From Elusimicrobiota bacterium (GTDB lineage Bacteria > Elusimicrobiota > Elusimicrobia > UBA1565 > UBA9628), in NCBI GenBank assembly GCA_016194705.1, contig JACQAZ010000016.1, forward strand, positions 1 through 38,463: a stretch of 38,463 nt of DNA, in the 5' to 3' direction. Made by a program: the position numbers and the translations under genes. Position 1 is the first letter of the stretch. Each line of letters starts with the position of its first letter. Below, in pieces: positions 17,041-25,712 of the stretch. The notes beneath the pieces are model-generated. The model did not search any database. It was not told where the DNA came from and worked only from the letters and a program-made list of their open reading frames with translations.

Positions 17041-18164
17041 GGCTCGCGATCGTTTGCCGGCAAGTGGAAGGATTGAGCGGGACGGTCACGACCGTCCTCG
17101 AGCACGCGCGGCGCATGGTCAAGAGGGGCTGGGCCGTCGACGTTTACGGCGAGAGGCTCGACTCAGGCGCGATCCGCGCTGCCGGCGCGGCGCCGCGGCG
17201 CCTGCTCAACGTCCCGTTCGGCAGCTTCTTCAAGCGGCGCCTCTTCGCGTGGCGGGCCGACCGCGCCGTCGAGGAGGGCTACGACCTCGTGCACGGCCAC
17301 GGCGACGGCTTCAGGCAGGACGTGCTCAGCCTGCACAACTGCGTCCACGCGGCCCACGAGGCCGTCTCCGGCAAGCCGCTGCCGACGGAGGCGGGCGTGG
17401 GCCTCATGCACGAGCTCCAGCTCAAAGAGCGGCGCTTCCGGCACCTGATCGCCAACTCGAAGCTGATGCGCTCGGAGCTCGCCATGCGCTTCGGCATCCC
17501 CGACGACCAGACCAGCGTGATCTACCCGGGCCACGACCCCAAGCGGTTCAATCCGGCCGCGGCCCATAAGACCCGCGCCGAGATGCGCCGGACGCTGAAC
17601 TTCCTCGAGACCGACGTCGTCTTCGGGCTCATCACCTCCGGCGACTTCGTCAAACGCGGAGTGGACGTCTTCATACACGCGCTCAGCCGGGCCGCGCCGA
17701 GGCTCAGGGGCCGCTTCCGGGCCCTGGTCATGGGCAAGGACAAGCACCTCGGCCCCTACCGCAAGCTCGTCGTCGAGGAGGAACTGACGAAGTTCGTGAC
17801 CTTTCTGCCGCCCTCGACCGAGGTCGAGCGGTTTTACGGCGCCCTGGACGTTTACGTCCACCCCGCGCATTACGAGGAGTTCGGGCAGAGCGTGCAGGAG
17901 GCGCTGGCCTGCGGCCTGCCCGTGCTCACGAACCTCCAGGTCGGCGCCGCCGAACTCCTCGCCGGCGAGTCGCGCGAATACCTCCTCGAGCGGTCCACGC
18001 CGGACGCGCTGGCCGGCCAGCTGTGCGTCCTGGCCGGCGACGCGGACCTCAGACGGCGCCTGGGCGCTTTGGGTCCGCGGGCCGTCTCGGGACGCACCTG
18101 GGACGACAATTTCGCGGCGACCTGGGCCGTCTACGAAGGGCTGTTGGGCCAAGCCTCGCGCTGA
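17037..18164 (+). CDS. GT4-family glycosyltransferase
   Basis: 375 residues with the two-domain GT-B layout. The N-terminal half opens MRLAIVCRQVEGLSGTVTTV and has YDLVHGHGDGFRQDV. The C-terminal donor half has SGDFVKRGVDVFIHALSRA, then VYVHPAHYEEFGQSVQEALA and CGLPVLT, the nucleotide-sugar region with its EX7E-type acidic pair. It should add a sugar at the cytoplasmic face of the membrane to a lipid carrier or glycan. The ATGA overlap with asnB indicates coupling. It ends 22 nt before the AsmA-like gene, which has its own -10 box. Confidence 0.92.
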   Translation: MRLAIVCRQVEGLSGTVTTVLEHARRMVKRGWAVDVYGERLDSGAIRAAGAAPRRLLNVPFGSFFKRRLFAWRADRAVEEGYDLVHGHGDGFRQDVLSLHNCVHAAHEAVSGKPLPTEAGVGLMHELQLKERRFRHLIANSKLMRSELAMRFGIPDDQTSVIYPGHDPKRFNPAAAHKTRAEMRRTLNFLETDVVFGLITSGDFVKRGVDVFIHALSRAAPRLRGRFRALVMGKDKHLGPYRKLVVEEELTKFVTFLPPSTEVERFYGALDVYVHPAHYEEFGQSVQEALACGLPVLTNLQVGAAELLAGESREYLLERSTPDALAGQLCVLAGDADLRRRLGALGPRAVSGRTWDDNFAATWAVYEGLLGQASR

Positions 18165-18174
18165 GCAAAAAAGC

Positions 18175-18180
18175 TAAACT
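18175..18180 (+). promoter_or_regulatory. -10 box (TAAACT) of the AsmA-like gene
   Basis: TAAACT ends 6 nt before GTG 18187. The bases between, TTCTGC, contain no ribosome site, so a leaderless GTG-initiated message is predicted. Confidence 0.5.
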
Positions 18181-18186
18181 TTCTGC

Positions 18187-20460
18187 GTGAATCCTTCGCC
18201 ACACACTGCGCGAAGCAACTTTCGCTTCGCCCTTCGGGTGCTTTGGCTCCTGATCCGCGGCTTCTTCGCCATCTTCATCCTTCTCCTCGTCCTGTTCTTC
18301 CTCGCCGTCGTCTTGGTGCCCAAGGTCTTCGACAACGAGCACGCCCGGCAGACGATCGTGACTCAGCTCCAAGACATCCTGCATCGGCCGGTCCAGATCC
18401 GCAGCGTGCTGCTCAGTCCGCAGGGCGTCAAGCTCAACGGAGTTCAGGTCTTTTCGCATCTCGAGCCGGGCAAGGTCCTGCTCGAGAGCGAGTCCGCCCT
18501 GGTCACCGTCAAGCTCAAGCCCCTGCTCAGACGCAAGCTCGAGCTCAACAACGTCCGCCTCGTGGCGCCTCACATCAAGGTTTGGCGCGACGAGAGCGGG
18601 GTTTGGAGCATCACCGACCTGTTTCCGTCGACTGCCGCCGTCCCGTCGGCGACCGTCGGCCGGCTGACCTTGCCGGTCTCGCTGGGCGCCGAGCACACCG
18701 TCATCGAGAACGGGACCCTCGAGGTCGACGACCGGCTCAAGAAGACCAACATCCGCGTCGACCGCTTCAATCTTTCCGTTCGCAAGTTCGATTTCGACCG
18801 GCCGTTCCCGCTGACGATGAGCTTCGACAACGTCAGCCATTTCGGAGGGCGCGAGCTGCGCGCCTCGCTTTCGATGGAGGGCTCGATGTCCCTGGCTTCC
18901 CAGAACTGGCCAGAGGCCTACATCAGGGCCGAGAGGCTCGAGGCGAAGATCGACGGCCACATGGTCAGGGGCTCGGCCGGCATGAACGACTTCACCCAGC
19001 CGGTCGTCGACGCCGAGCTGCTGCTCCCGGCTCTCGGGGCGGCCGAGTGGCAGGGCTACCTGAACAAGACCCTCGATCTGACTCTGCCGCCGAGCCGCTG
19101 GCGAGCGAAGGTCGAGCTGACGGGGCCGCAGCAGTTCAAGGTCGTGCAGCTGCGGGTCTCGGCGGGGCCGATCACGGCCTCGGCGGCGGGCTCGCTCGAC
19201 ATGAGCGGCCCCAAGCCCCGCCTGGACGTCTTCGCCATGGTCTCCGATTTCCCGCTCGACGCCCTGGCGGCCTACAGGTCGGGCGCTTCGCGCTTCCATC
19301 TCAAGGGGACGGCCAGCGGCGAGGCGGGCGCCTCCGGATGGACCGACCGCCTCGTCGTGCACCGCGCCAAGCTCCATCTGAGGGATCTCACGGCCACGCT
19401 CAAGAACTCCACGATCGAGAAGGGCGACATCGACGTCTCCGCCGCCAACGACTTCTACAATTTCTCGGCTTCCGTCTCGCGCGGGGCGGTCTCGGCGTTC
19501 GGCAACTCCTTCACCGACATCGGCGGCTCGGTCAGCGTTGCGGGCCAGGACCTTTCCTTGGACGGAGTCTCCTTGAAGTGGGGGGAGTCGAAGGTCCGCC
19601 TCAAGGCTCGGGTCGTCAACCTCTCGAAGCCCAAGGAGGTCGAGCTCTCGGGCAACATCGACCGGCTGCGCTGGGAGAAGGCCCAGCAGCTGGTCAACGG
19701 CATGGTCGCGAGCGTCGCCAACCGCCCCGCGCCGCGCAGCGAAGCGGAGGAGGCCAAGCATCCCTGGGTCCAGACCTTCAAGTACGTCATCCCGAGGAAG
19801 TTCCCCGACACCATCGGCCACTTCAAGGTCGGCTCGGTGACCCACCAGAACTTCGAGTTCCGCAACACGGATTTTCTCTGGGACGTCCGGGGCGTCACCC
19901 CGAGCCTCCAAGGGGTCAGCGGCGACATCAGGGTCGGCTTCGGTCCTGGGCGGGTCAACGACATACAGGCCGTCCAGGACTCTAATAAATTTCTTAGAAT
20001 CGTGTTTCTGCCCTACATCTACATGCACAAGCTCGGCAAACTGGCCTACTTCAGCACGCACACGGCGTTCCCGAAGACGCTGGACTTCACGCGCATCGAG
20101 GGACAGTACACGATCACTCAGGGCGTCGTGACCACGCATTTCACCCACGTCGACAGCCCTCAGACCATCGCCTTCGCCGACGGCACGGCCGACTTCGGCC
20201 GGGAAAGGGTCAACATGAACATCCTTACCAGGCTCACGACCTACAGCGGCATGCTCCCGGAATGGTGGATGGACGAGAAGGGGCGGCCCGCGATCGGCTT
20301 CCGCGTGACCGGCGATTTGGGGCATCCCGACCTCGAGCCCCGGCTGCGCAAGATCGGCGAGAGCGAGATCGAGGACCAGCTGGCGCAGGGCCGCAGCCGC
20401 GCCGCGACGCGCTTCGTGGAGATCGAGAAGCTCAAGACTTTGGAGGAGGCGAAACCATGA
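18187..20460 (+). CDS. AsmA-family periplasmic/envelope protein
   Basis: 757 residues starting at GTG. One N-terminal membrane segment (about residues 18-46) is followed by a long beta-rich periplasmic domain. The region just after the anchor (RQTIVTQLQDILHRPVQIRS, then LNNVRLVAPHIKV) and the C-terminal block (IEGQYTITQGVVTT, VTGDLGHPDLEPRL) follow the AsmA/DUF748-like plan. Such proteins form lipid-conducting bridges or influence outer-membrane assembly, so this gene is evidence for a two-membrane cell. A short AT-rich patch (about 19979-20003) interrupts otherwise GC-rich coding. The stop overlaps the pyrE start (ATGA). Confidence 0.8.
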   Translation: MNPSPHTARSNFRFALRVLWLLIRGFFAIFILLLVLFFLAVVLVPKVFDNEHARQTIVTQLQDILHRPVQIRSVLLSPQGVKLNGVQVFSHLEPGKVLLESESALVTVKLKPLLRRKLELNNVRLVAPHIKVWRDESGVWSITDLFPSTAAVPSATVGRLTLPVSLGAEHTVIENGTLEVDDRLKKTNIRVDRFNLSVRKFDFDRPFPLTMSFDNVSHFGGRELRASLSMEGSMSLASQNWPEAYIRAERLEAKIDGHMVRGSAGMNDFTQPVVDAELLLPALGAAEWQGYLNKTLDLTLPPSRWRAKVELTGPQQFKVVQLRVSAGPITASAAGSLDMSGPKPRLDVFAMVSDFPLDALAAYRSGASRFHLKGTASGEAGASGWTDRLVVHRAKLHLRDLTATLKNSTIEKGDIDVSAANDFYNFSASVSRGAVSAFGNSFTDIGGSVSVAGQDLSLDGVSLKWGESKVRLKARVVNLSKPKEVELSGNIDRLRWEKAQQLVNGMVASVANRPAPRSEAEEAKHPWVQTFKYVIPRKFPDTIGHFKVGSVTHQNFEFRNTDFLWDVRGVTPSLQGVSGDIRVGFGPGRVNDIQAVQDSNKFLRIVFLPYIYMHKLGKLAYFSTHTAFPKTLDFTRIEGQYTITQGVVTTHFTHVDSPQTIAFADGTADFGRERVNMNILTRLTTYSGMLPEWWMDEKGRPAIGFRVTGDLGHPDLEPRLRKIGESEIEDQLAQGRSRAATRFVEIEKLKTLEEAKP

Positions 20461-21053
20461 GCGTGATGAAGAAGATGGACGTGCTGGGGGTCCTCCAGGA
20501 GCACGGGGCCGTCGTCAGCGGGCATTTTCAGCTGGCGTCGGGCCTGCACACGCCGGTCTACCTCCAGACCGCGCTGGTGCTCCAATACCCGCACGTCGCG
20601 CAGAAGATCGCCAAGGCCCTGGTCTCCAAGTTCCCGAGCGGGGTCGAGGTCGTGATCTCGCCCGGCATGTCGTCGGCCATCCTCGGCCAGGAGATGGCCC
20701 GCCTCTACAAGTGCCGCGCGATCTTCGCCGAGCGCGTCGGCGAGATGGTCGCGCTGCGCAGGGACTTCAAGCTCGAGCGCGGCGAGCGCATCCTAATCGT
20801 CGAGGACGTCGTGACCACCGGCAAGCTGACGGCCGAGATGGTCGCGCTCGCGCAGGCCTACGGCGCGAAGGTCGCGGGAGTCGGGGCCATCGTCGACCGC
20901 TCCATGAAGGGGCTCACCCTCTCGGTGCCGGTGAGGACCCTGATCTCGTACCCCCTTCAGGTCCACGCCCCGGCCTCTTGTCCGCAATGCGCGGCCGGCG
21001 TGCCGCTGATGGACGCCACGAAGAAGGCCACCGGCGTGCAGGAAGGAGATTAG
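20457..21053 (+). CDS. pyrE: Orotate phosphoribosyltransferase
   Basis: 198 residues. It joins orotate to PRPP in pyrimidine synthesis. The PRPP-binding motif ILIVEDVVTTGKLT is present, as are the substrate region SGHFQLASGLHTPVY and ISPGMSSAILGQEMAR. The C-terminus has the CPQC pair and GVPL found in one PyrE subgroup. GGAGGAGG at 20442-20449 lies 7 nt before the ATG, which also overlaps the stop of the AsmA-like gene. purB follows after 1 nt. Other pyrimidine genes are absent here. Confidence 0.93.
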   Translation: MSVMKKMDVLGVLQEHGAVVSGHFQLASGLHTPVYLQTALVLQYPHVAQKIAKALVSKFPSGVEVVISPGMSSAILGQEMARLYKCRAIFAERVGEMVALRRDFKLERGERILIVEDVVTTGKLTAEMVALAQAYGAKVAGVGAIVDRSMKGLTLSVPVRTLISYPLQVHAPASCPQCAAGVPLMDATKKATGVQEGD

Positions 21054-21054
21054 A

Positions 21055-22368
21055 ATGATCGAGCGCTACAGCCGGCCGCAGATGGCCAAGATCTGGTCGG
21101 ACGAGAACCGCCTGCGCGTCATGCTGCGCGTCGAGGAGGCTTTTCTCGAGGTCCTCGCCGAGGGACGGGGCATCCCGAAGTCCGAGCTCAAGGCCCTGCA
21201 CGCGGCGGTCCAGAAATCGGTCTCCGGAGAGGCCAAGCTCAAGGAGGCCGTGGCCCAGCACGAGGTCATCGGCCTGCTCTCGGCCGTCGCTGAAAAGGTG
21301 GGGCCGCAGGCCCCGACGATCGGGCGCTACCTTCACTACGGCATGACCTCATCGGACGTCCTCGACACGGCGCTTGCCGTGCAGCTGCGCGACGCGGCCG
21401 ACCTGCTCGTCAAGGGCGTCGAGGAGGCCGCCGGACGCGTCAAGGCGCTTTCGCGCAAGCACGAGCTGACCTGGATGGCCGGGCGCACGCACGGCGTCCA
21501 CGCCGAGCCCATCACCTTCGGCGTGAAGCTCGCGGGCTGGCACGCCGAGGCCCTGCGCAACCTCGAGCGCCTCAAGCGCGCGCGCGAGGCGATCAGTTTC
21601 GGAAAGGTCTCGGGCGCCGTCGGCGCCTTCACGCACGTCGGGCCGGAGGTCGAGGGCGAGGTCTGCCTCAAGATGGGCCTCAAGCCCGAGCCCGTCTCGA
21701 CCCAGGTCATCCCGCGCGACCGTCACGCCGAGTTCTTCCACGCCCTGGTGCTGAGCGCTGCCATGATCGAGCGCTGGGCCGTCGAAATCCGCCATCTGCA
21801 GAAGACCGAGGCCCTCGAGCTCGAGGAGCCCTTCGGCGAGGGGCAGAAGGGCTCGTCGGCGATGCCCCACAAGCGCAATCCCGTGCTGTGCGAGAACCTG
21901 ACCGGCCTCTCGCGCCTGATCCGCAGCTTCGAGACCGCCGCCGTCGAGAACGTCGTGCTCTGGCACGAGCGCGACATCAGCCATTCCTCGGTCGAGCGCG
22001 TCATCCTGCCCGACGCCTGCCTCGCGCTCGATTTCATGCTCGCGCGCGTGAAGGGAATCTTGGAAGGCCTTCAGGTCTATCCCGCCCGCATGAAGGCGAA
22101 TCTGGAGTCCTCGATGGGCCTGGTGTTCTCGCAGAAGGTCATGCTCAAGCTCATCGACGCCGGCATGGAGCGCCTGCCGGCCTACGAGATCGTGCAGAAA
22201 AACGCCATGAAGACCTGGAAGACGCGCGAGCCCTTCCTGAAAGTGCTTGAATCGGATCCGGCGGTGACCAAGCGCCTCTCGAAGAAGGACTTGGCCGCGT
22301 GCTTCGATCTTAACAGCTACAAGGAGTCGGTGAAGGAGATCCTGCGCCGCGGAGGAGTTCTTAATTGA
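21055..22368 (+). CDS. purB: Adenylosuccinate lyase
   Basis: 437 residues, the expected length. It cleaves SAICAR and adenylosuccinate in purine synthesis. The fumarase/aspartase superfamily signature GSSAMPHKRNPVLCEN is complete, with the mobile-loop Ser. Others are HYGMTSSDVLDTA and GRTHGVHAEPITFG with the catalytic His. The ATG is preceded by GGAAGGAG. It is one base from pyrE, pairing a pyrimidine and a purine enzyme. Confidence 0.97.
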   Translation: MIERYSRPQMAKIWSDENRLRVMLRVEEAFLEVLAEGRGIPKSELKALHAAVQKSVSGEAKLKEAVAQHEVIGLLSAVAEKVGPQAPTIGRYLHYGMTSSDVLDTALAVQLRDAADLLVKGVEEAAGRVKALSRKHELTWMAGRTHGVHAEPITFGVKLAGWHAEALRNLERLKRAREAISFGKVSGAVGAFTHVGPEVEGEVCLKMGLKPEPVSTQVIPRDRHAEFFHALVLSAAMIERWAVEIRHLQKTEALELEEPFGEGQKGSSAMPHKRNPVLCENLTGLSRLIRSFETAAVENVVLWHERDISHSSVERVILPDACLALDFMLARVKGILEGLQVYPARMKANLESSMGLVFSQKVMLKLIDAGMERLPAYEIVQKNAMKTWKTREPFLKVLESDPAVTKRLSKKDLAACFDLNSYKESVKEILRRGGVLN

Positions 22369-22393
22369 ATCAACCACGGTGCCAGGGATTAAG

Positions 22394-22447
22394 ACTCTTG
22401 CCGGCAAGAGTTGGCGCCAGGATTATAGAACTCGCCCCGGGGCGAGT
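22394..22447. promoter_or_regulatory. Two 18-bp perfect palindromes flanking a third, in front of the SAM hydrolase gene
   Basis: ACTCTTGCCGGCAAGAGT (22394-22411), TGGCGCCA (22412-22419) and ACTCGCCCCGGGGCGAGT (22430-22447) are all perfect palindromes. The two large ones share outer ACTC/GAGT ends, and each is preceded by a GCCAGG-plus-GATTA block, so the unit appears duplicated (22381-22411 and 22416-22447). A possible promoter is TTGCCG (22399-22404) with TTATAG (22423-22428). They could be operator sites, leader hairpins or a purB 3' structure; no T-run follows. Confidence 0.6.
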
Positions 22448-22471
22448 GGGCTGCACCAAGGAGAGTGATCT

Positions 22472-23236
22472 ATGACCGGACCTATCGTGCTTCTGACGGA
22501 CTTCGGCTTCCACGATCCCTTCGTCGGGATCATGAAGGGCGTGGTGCTCTCGATCGCGCCCAAGGCGCAGATCGTCGACCTCTGCCACGCGGTTCCGCCG
22601 CAGGACGTGCGCACGGCGGCCTTCCACCTGCGCGTGAGCACGCCCTACTTTCCGAAGGGCGCGCTCTTCGTGGCCGTCGTCGATCCGGGCGTGGGCACGG
22701 CGCGCAAGGTGCTTTGGGCGCGAACGGCCAAGCACCAGTTCCTGGGCCCCGACAACGGGGTCTTGAGCTGGATCGGCGAGCCCGTGCTCGAGATGCGCGA
22801 GGTCAACAACCATAAGCTCTTCCTCCATCATCTCAGCGCGACCTTCCACGGCCGCGACATCTTCGCGCCCGTGGCCGGCCATCTGGCCAAGGGCAAGGCG
22901 CCCAAGGAGCTGGGCCCCAAGACCAAGCCCGCCTGGGAGATCGAGTTCCCGCAGGTCATGCGCAATGACGGCGCCGCGCGCGGCGAGATCATCGGCTTCG
23001 ACCGCTTCGGCAACGCGGTCACCAACATGACCCGCGAGTCCGTGCCGGAGGGCTGCCATGTCTTTTTCGGCGACAGCGACTTAGGGCTCGTGAGCCACAC
23101 CTACGCCGGCCGCGATCCGGGCGAGGTCATGGCGATCATCGGCTCGTCCGGCTTCCTCGAGCTGGCCGTGCGCGAGGGCAACTTCCAGCAGCACTTCAAG
23201 GCCAAGGCCGGGGACGCGGTTGAATCAAGGACCTGA
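22472..23236 (+). CDS. SAM hydrolase (DUF62, SAM hydroxide adenosyltransferase)
   Basis: 254 residues. The family, related to fluorinase and chlorinase, splits S-adenosylmethionine to adenosine and methionine using water. Signatures are LLTDFGFHDPFVGIMKG with Asp10, DLCHAVPPQDVR, VVDPGVGT, GPDNGVL and FHGRDIFAPVAGHL. AAGGAG stands before the ATG, so this gene has a normal leader, unlike many of its neighbours. Its frame overlaps the next gene, a SAM-dependent methyltransferase, by 17 nt. Confidence 0.92.
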   Translation: MTGPIVLLTDFGFHDPFVGIMKGVVLSIAPKAQIVDLCHAVPPQDVRTAAFHLRVSTPYFPKGALFVAVVDPGVGTARKVLWARTAKHQFLGPDNGVLSWIGEPVLEMREVNNHKLFLHHLSATFHGRDIFAPVAGHLAKGKAPKELGPKTKPAWEIEFPQVMRNDGAARGEIIGFDRFGNAVTNMTRESVPEGCHVFFGDSDLGLVSHTYAGRDPGEVMAIIGSSGFLELAVREGNFQQHFKAKAGDAVESRT

Positions 23237-24410
23237 GACCACCGCCGTCGTCAAGCTCAAGCCCGGACAGGAGAAGCGCGTCCTGGGCGGCCATCTCTGG
23301 GTCTTCTCCAACGAGATCGCGCAGGCCCCCAAAGCCGAACCCGGGGACCTCGTCTCGGTCGTCGCCTCAAACGGCCGTCCCATCGGGACCGCGCTCTACC
23401 ACCCCCACAGCCTGATCGCCTGCCGCATGCTCGCCTTCGAGGGGGTCGAGGCGGACGCGGCATTCTTTCACAAACGGTTGTCCGCCGCGATCGCCTATCG
23501 CGACAAGGTGCGTCCTGGCGAGACGGCCTACCGCCTCTGCTTCGGCGAGTCCGACGGCCTGCCGGGCCTCGTGATCGACCGCTACGGCGGCGTGCTCGTC
23601 CTTCAGGTCCTCTCGGCCGGCATGGAGCGGCGGCTTGCGCTCATTGAAGCGGCGCTCGAGGAGCTGCTCAAGCCTCAGGGGATCTACCTCAAGAACGATC
23701 ACCGCGCCCGGGCGCTCGAGGGCCTGCCCGCCGAGTGCAGGGTCCTCTGCGGCTCCGTGCCCGAGAAGCTGCAGATCACCGAGGGCGGCCTGCGCTTCTG
23801 GACGCCCTTGACCGAAGGCCAGAAGACCGGCTTCTACTTCGACCAGGGGGAGAACCGCGCGTTCCTGCGGCCGTATTTCAAGGACCGCGTCGTCGTCGAT
23901 CTGTACTGCTACACCGGGGCCTTCGGGATCAACGCCGCGAAATTCGGCGCCAAGGCCGTCCTCGGATTGGACAGCTCCGGCCCCGCGATCGCCCTCTCGC
24001 GCGAGAACGCCGCGCTCAACGGGGTCGAGGCGTCCTTCGAGGAGGACGACGCGGAAGGCGCGCTGCAGTCCTTCGCGCAGGGCAAGCAGCCCTTCAAGCC
24101 CGACATGATCCTGCTCGATCCGCCGAGCCTGGTGCCCGCCAAGAAGCACCTGCCCAAGGCCCTGCGCCAGTACGGCAAGCTCAACTCGGCCGCCCTGCGC
24201 GCCCTGCCCCGAGGCGGCCTGCTCGCGACCTCGACCTGCTCCCAGCACGTCACGCGCGAGATCTTCGTGCAGATGCTGAGATTCGCGCAGGCCGCGGCGC
24301 AGAGGCCGGCCAGACTGATCGCGCTGCGAGGCCAGGCCGCCGATCATCCCGTCCTGCTGGCCATGCCGGAGACCGAGTACCTGCATTTCGCCCTTCTCGA
24401 GGTCTTGTAG
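23220..24410 (+). CDS. Class I rRNA cytosine-C5 methyltransferase, RlmI-like
   Basis: 396 residues starting at TTG 23220, 17 nt inside the SAM hydrolase gene. The N-terminal PUA domain (about residues 7-75; VVKLKPGQEKRVLGGHLWVF) precedes a Rossmann methyltransferase domain with DLYCYTGAFGINAAKFGA (SAM site), ILLDPPSLV (motif IV) and TSTCSQHV, whose Cys is the expected catalytic nucleophile. Related RlmI methylates C1962 of 23S rRNA; RlmK-type or another target is possible. The gene order suggests cotranscription with the SAM hydrolase. Confidence 0.88.
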   Translation: MNQGPETTAVVKLKPGQEKRVLGGHLWVFSNEIAQAPKAEPGDLVSVVASNGRPIGTALYHPHSLIACRMLAFEGVEADAAFFHKRLSAAIAYRDKVRPGETAYRLCFGESDGLPGLVIDRYGGVLVLQVLSAGMERRLALIEAALEELLKPQGIYLKNDHRARALEGLPAECRVLCGSVPEKLQITEGGLRFWTPLTEGQKTGFYFDQGENRAFLRPYFKDRVVVDLYCYTGAFGINAAKFGAKAVLGLDSSGPAIALSRENAALNGVEASFEEDDAEGALQSFAQGKQPFKPDMILLDPPSLVPAKKHLPKALRQYGKLNSAALRALPRGGLLATSTCSQHVTREIFVQMLRFAQAAAQRPARLIALRGQAADHPVLLAMPETEYLHFALLEVL

Positions 24411-24411
24411 A

Positions 24412-25668
24412 GTGGAATCGGATTCTTCGACTAAGTTCTCACCGTCCAAGCTCGACACCTACAAGAACTGCCCGCGGCGCTACCGCTACCGCTACGTCGA
24501 CAAGATCAAGCGGGACGCGAAGACCGTCGAGGCGTTCCTGGGGACCTGCGTCCACACGGCCTTCGAGAAGCTCTACGAGGCGGTCGGGCACGGCAAGCTG
24601 CCGGCCCTCGAAGAGGTCCTGCGCGCCTTCGAAGAGGAGTGGTCGGCCGGCTGGTCCCCGGACATCACGATCAAAGACCGCGCCTTCGCCCCGGAGGATT
24701 GGAAGGAGCTCGGGCGCGAGTGCGTCAAGATCTACTACGACCAGAACAAACCCTTCGACGGCGACCGCACGGTGGCCGTCGAGAAGAGGGTGGGCTTTCC
24801 GCTGCCGGTCGACGGCCAGGAATACCGCATCGAAGGCTTCGTCGACCGCCTGGCGCTGGGCAAGGACGGGGCTTTCGAGATCCACGACTACAAGACGGGG
24901 AAGACTCTTCCCCCGCAATCGGACGCCGATTCCGACTGGCAGCTCGCCATCTACGACGCCGCGGTCCGGCAGGATTGGCCCGATACGAAGTCCGTGCGGC
25001 TGATCTGGCATTATGTCCGTCACGGCAAGTCGCTGGTGTCGACGCGCACCGCGGCACAGCTCGAGGCGCTCAAGGGCGAGATCGCGACGCTGATCCGCGC
25101 CATCAAGCAGGACCACGAGTTCGCGCCGCACAAGAGCCTGCTCTGCGATTGGTGCGAGTACAGGGACCTTTGTCCGCTTTGGGCGCACGCCGAGAAGGTG
25201 GCCCAGATGTCCTTCGAGGCGCTCAAGAAAGACGAGGGGGTCAAGCTCGTGGACCAATTGGCCGGCGCGGAGGCCAGGCGCAAGGAGCTCAGAGACAAGC
25301 TCCGTGAGCTCGACCGCGACGAGGAGGCGGTGCGCCAGGCCTTGATCCGCTTCGCCGAGGCTCACGGGGTCTCGGCGCTGGCGGGCCTGGAGGGCGAGGT
25401 CTCGATCTCGGAGAAGGACGACTACCGCTTCCCGACCAAGACTCATTCCCCCGAGGCGCTCGAGGCGTTGGAGCGCGAGCTTCGCTCGAGCCCGCTGTGG
25501 AAGGAGGTCTCCCATCTCGACGCCCACAGGTTCCTGGACGCTTATAAGAGGAAGGAGTGGCCCGAGCCCCTCATGAAGCTCGCCGAAGACCTGCTCAACC
25601 GCTACGCCAAGAGGACGCGCGAGAAGACGGTCAGGTTCCGGCGGAAACGGGAAACCGACGAGGACTAG
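24412..25668 (+). CDS. RecB/Cas4-like PD-(D/E)XK nuclease with iron-sulfur Cys set
   Basis: 418 residues starting at GTG. The nuclease core has His48 (CVHTAFEKLY), Asp145 (EGFVDRLAL), Asp159 and Lys161 (EIHDYKTGK) and the QxxxY motif at Gln177/Tyr181, all expected for active RecB-family enzymes. Cys20 (YKNCPRRY) plus Cys245, Cys248 and Cys254 (CDWCEYRDLC) form the 4Fe-4S arrangement of AddB and Cas4. A C-terminal extension (about 265-418) begins with a charged helical stretch. There is no helicase domain, no AddA or Cas genes and no CRISPR array nearby, so its role (repair or DNA end processing) is open. It starts one base after the rlmI-like stop. Confidence 0.88.
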   Translation: MESDSSTKFSPSKLDTYKNCPRRYRYRYVDKIKRDAKTVEAFLGTCVHTAFEKLYEAVGHGKLPALEEVLRAFEEEWSAGWSPDITIKDRAFAPEDWKELGRECVKIYYDQNKPFDGDRTVAVEKRVGFPLPVDGQEYRIEGFVDRLALGKDGAFEIHDYKTGKTLPPQSDADSDWQLAIYDAAVRQDWPDTKSVRLIWHYVRHGKSLVSTRTAAQLEALKGEIATLIRAIKQDHEFAPHKSLLCDWCEYRDLCPLWAHAEKVAQMSFEALKKDEGVKLVDQLAGAEARRKELRDKLRELDRDEEAVRQALIRFAEAHGVSALAGLEGEVSISEKDDYRFPTKTHSPEALEALERELRSSPLWKEVSHLDAHRFLDAYKRKEWPEPLMKLAEDLLNRYAKRTREKTVRFRRKRETDED

Positions 25669-25689
25669 GCCAAGAGCCTAGCGGCTCAC

Positions 25690-25712
25690 GCCTCGGGCGG
25701 GGTGCCCGAGGC
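25690..25712. terminator. Hairpin between convergent genes
   Basis: A 9-bp perfect stem (GCCTCGGGC / GCCCGAGGC) with a 5-nt loop lies between the nuclease stop and the stop of the 63-residue gene. It would form in both transcripts. There is no T-run on either side, so intrinsic termination is uncertain. Confidence 0.45.

Noticed and set aside
20738..23300. Many long minus-strand open frames in GC-rich coding DNA
   Set aside because: Mirror frames of purB, SAM hydrolase and neighbours; the forward proteins have clear families.
24412..25668. Cas4 of a CRISPR system
   Set aside because: No repeats, cas1/cas2 or effector genes in the window and the protein is about twice the usual Cas4 length.
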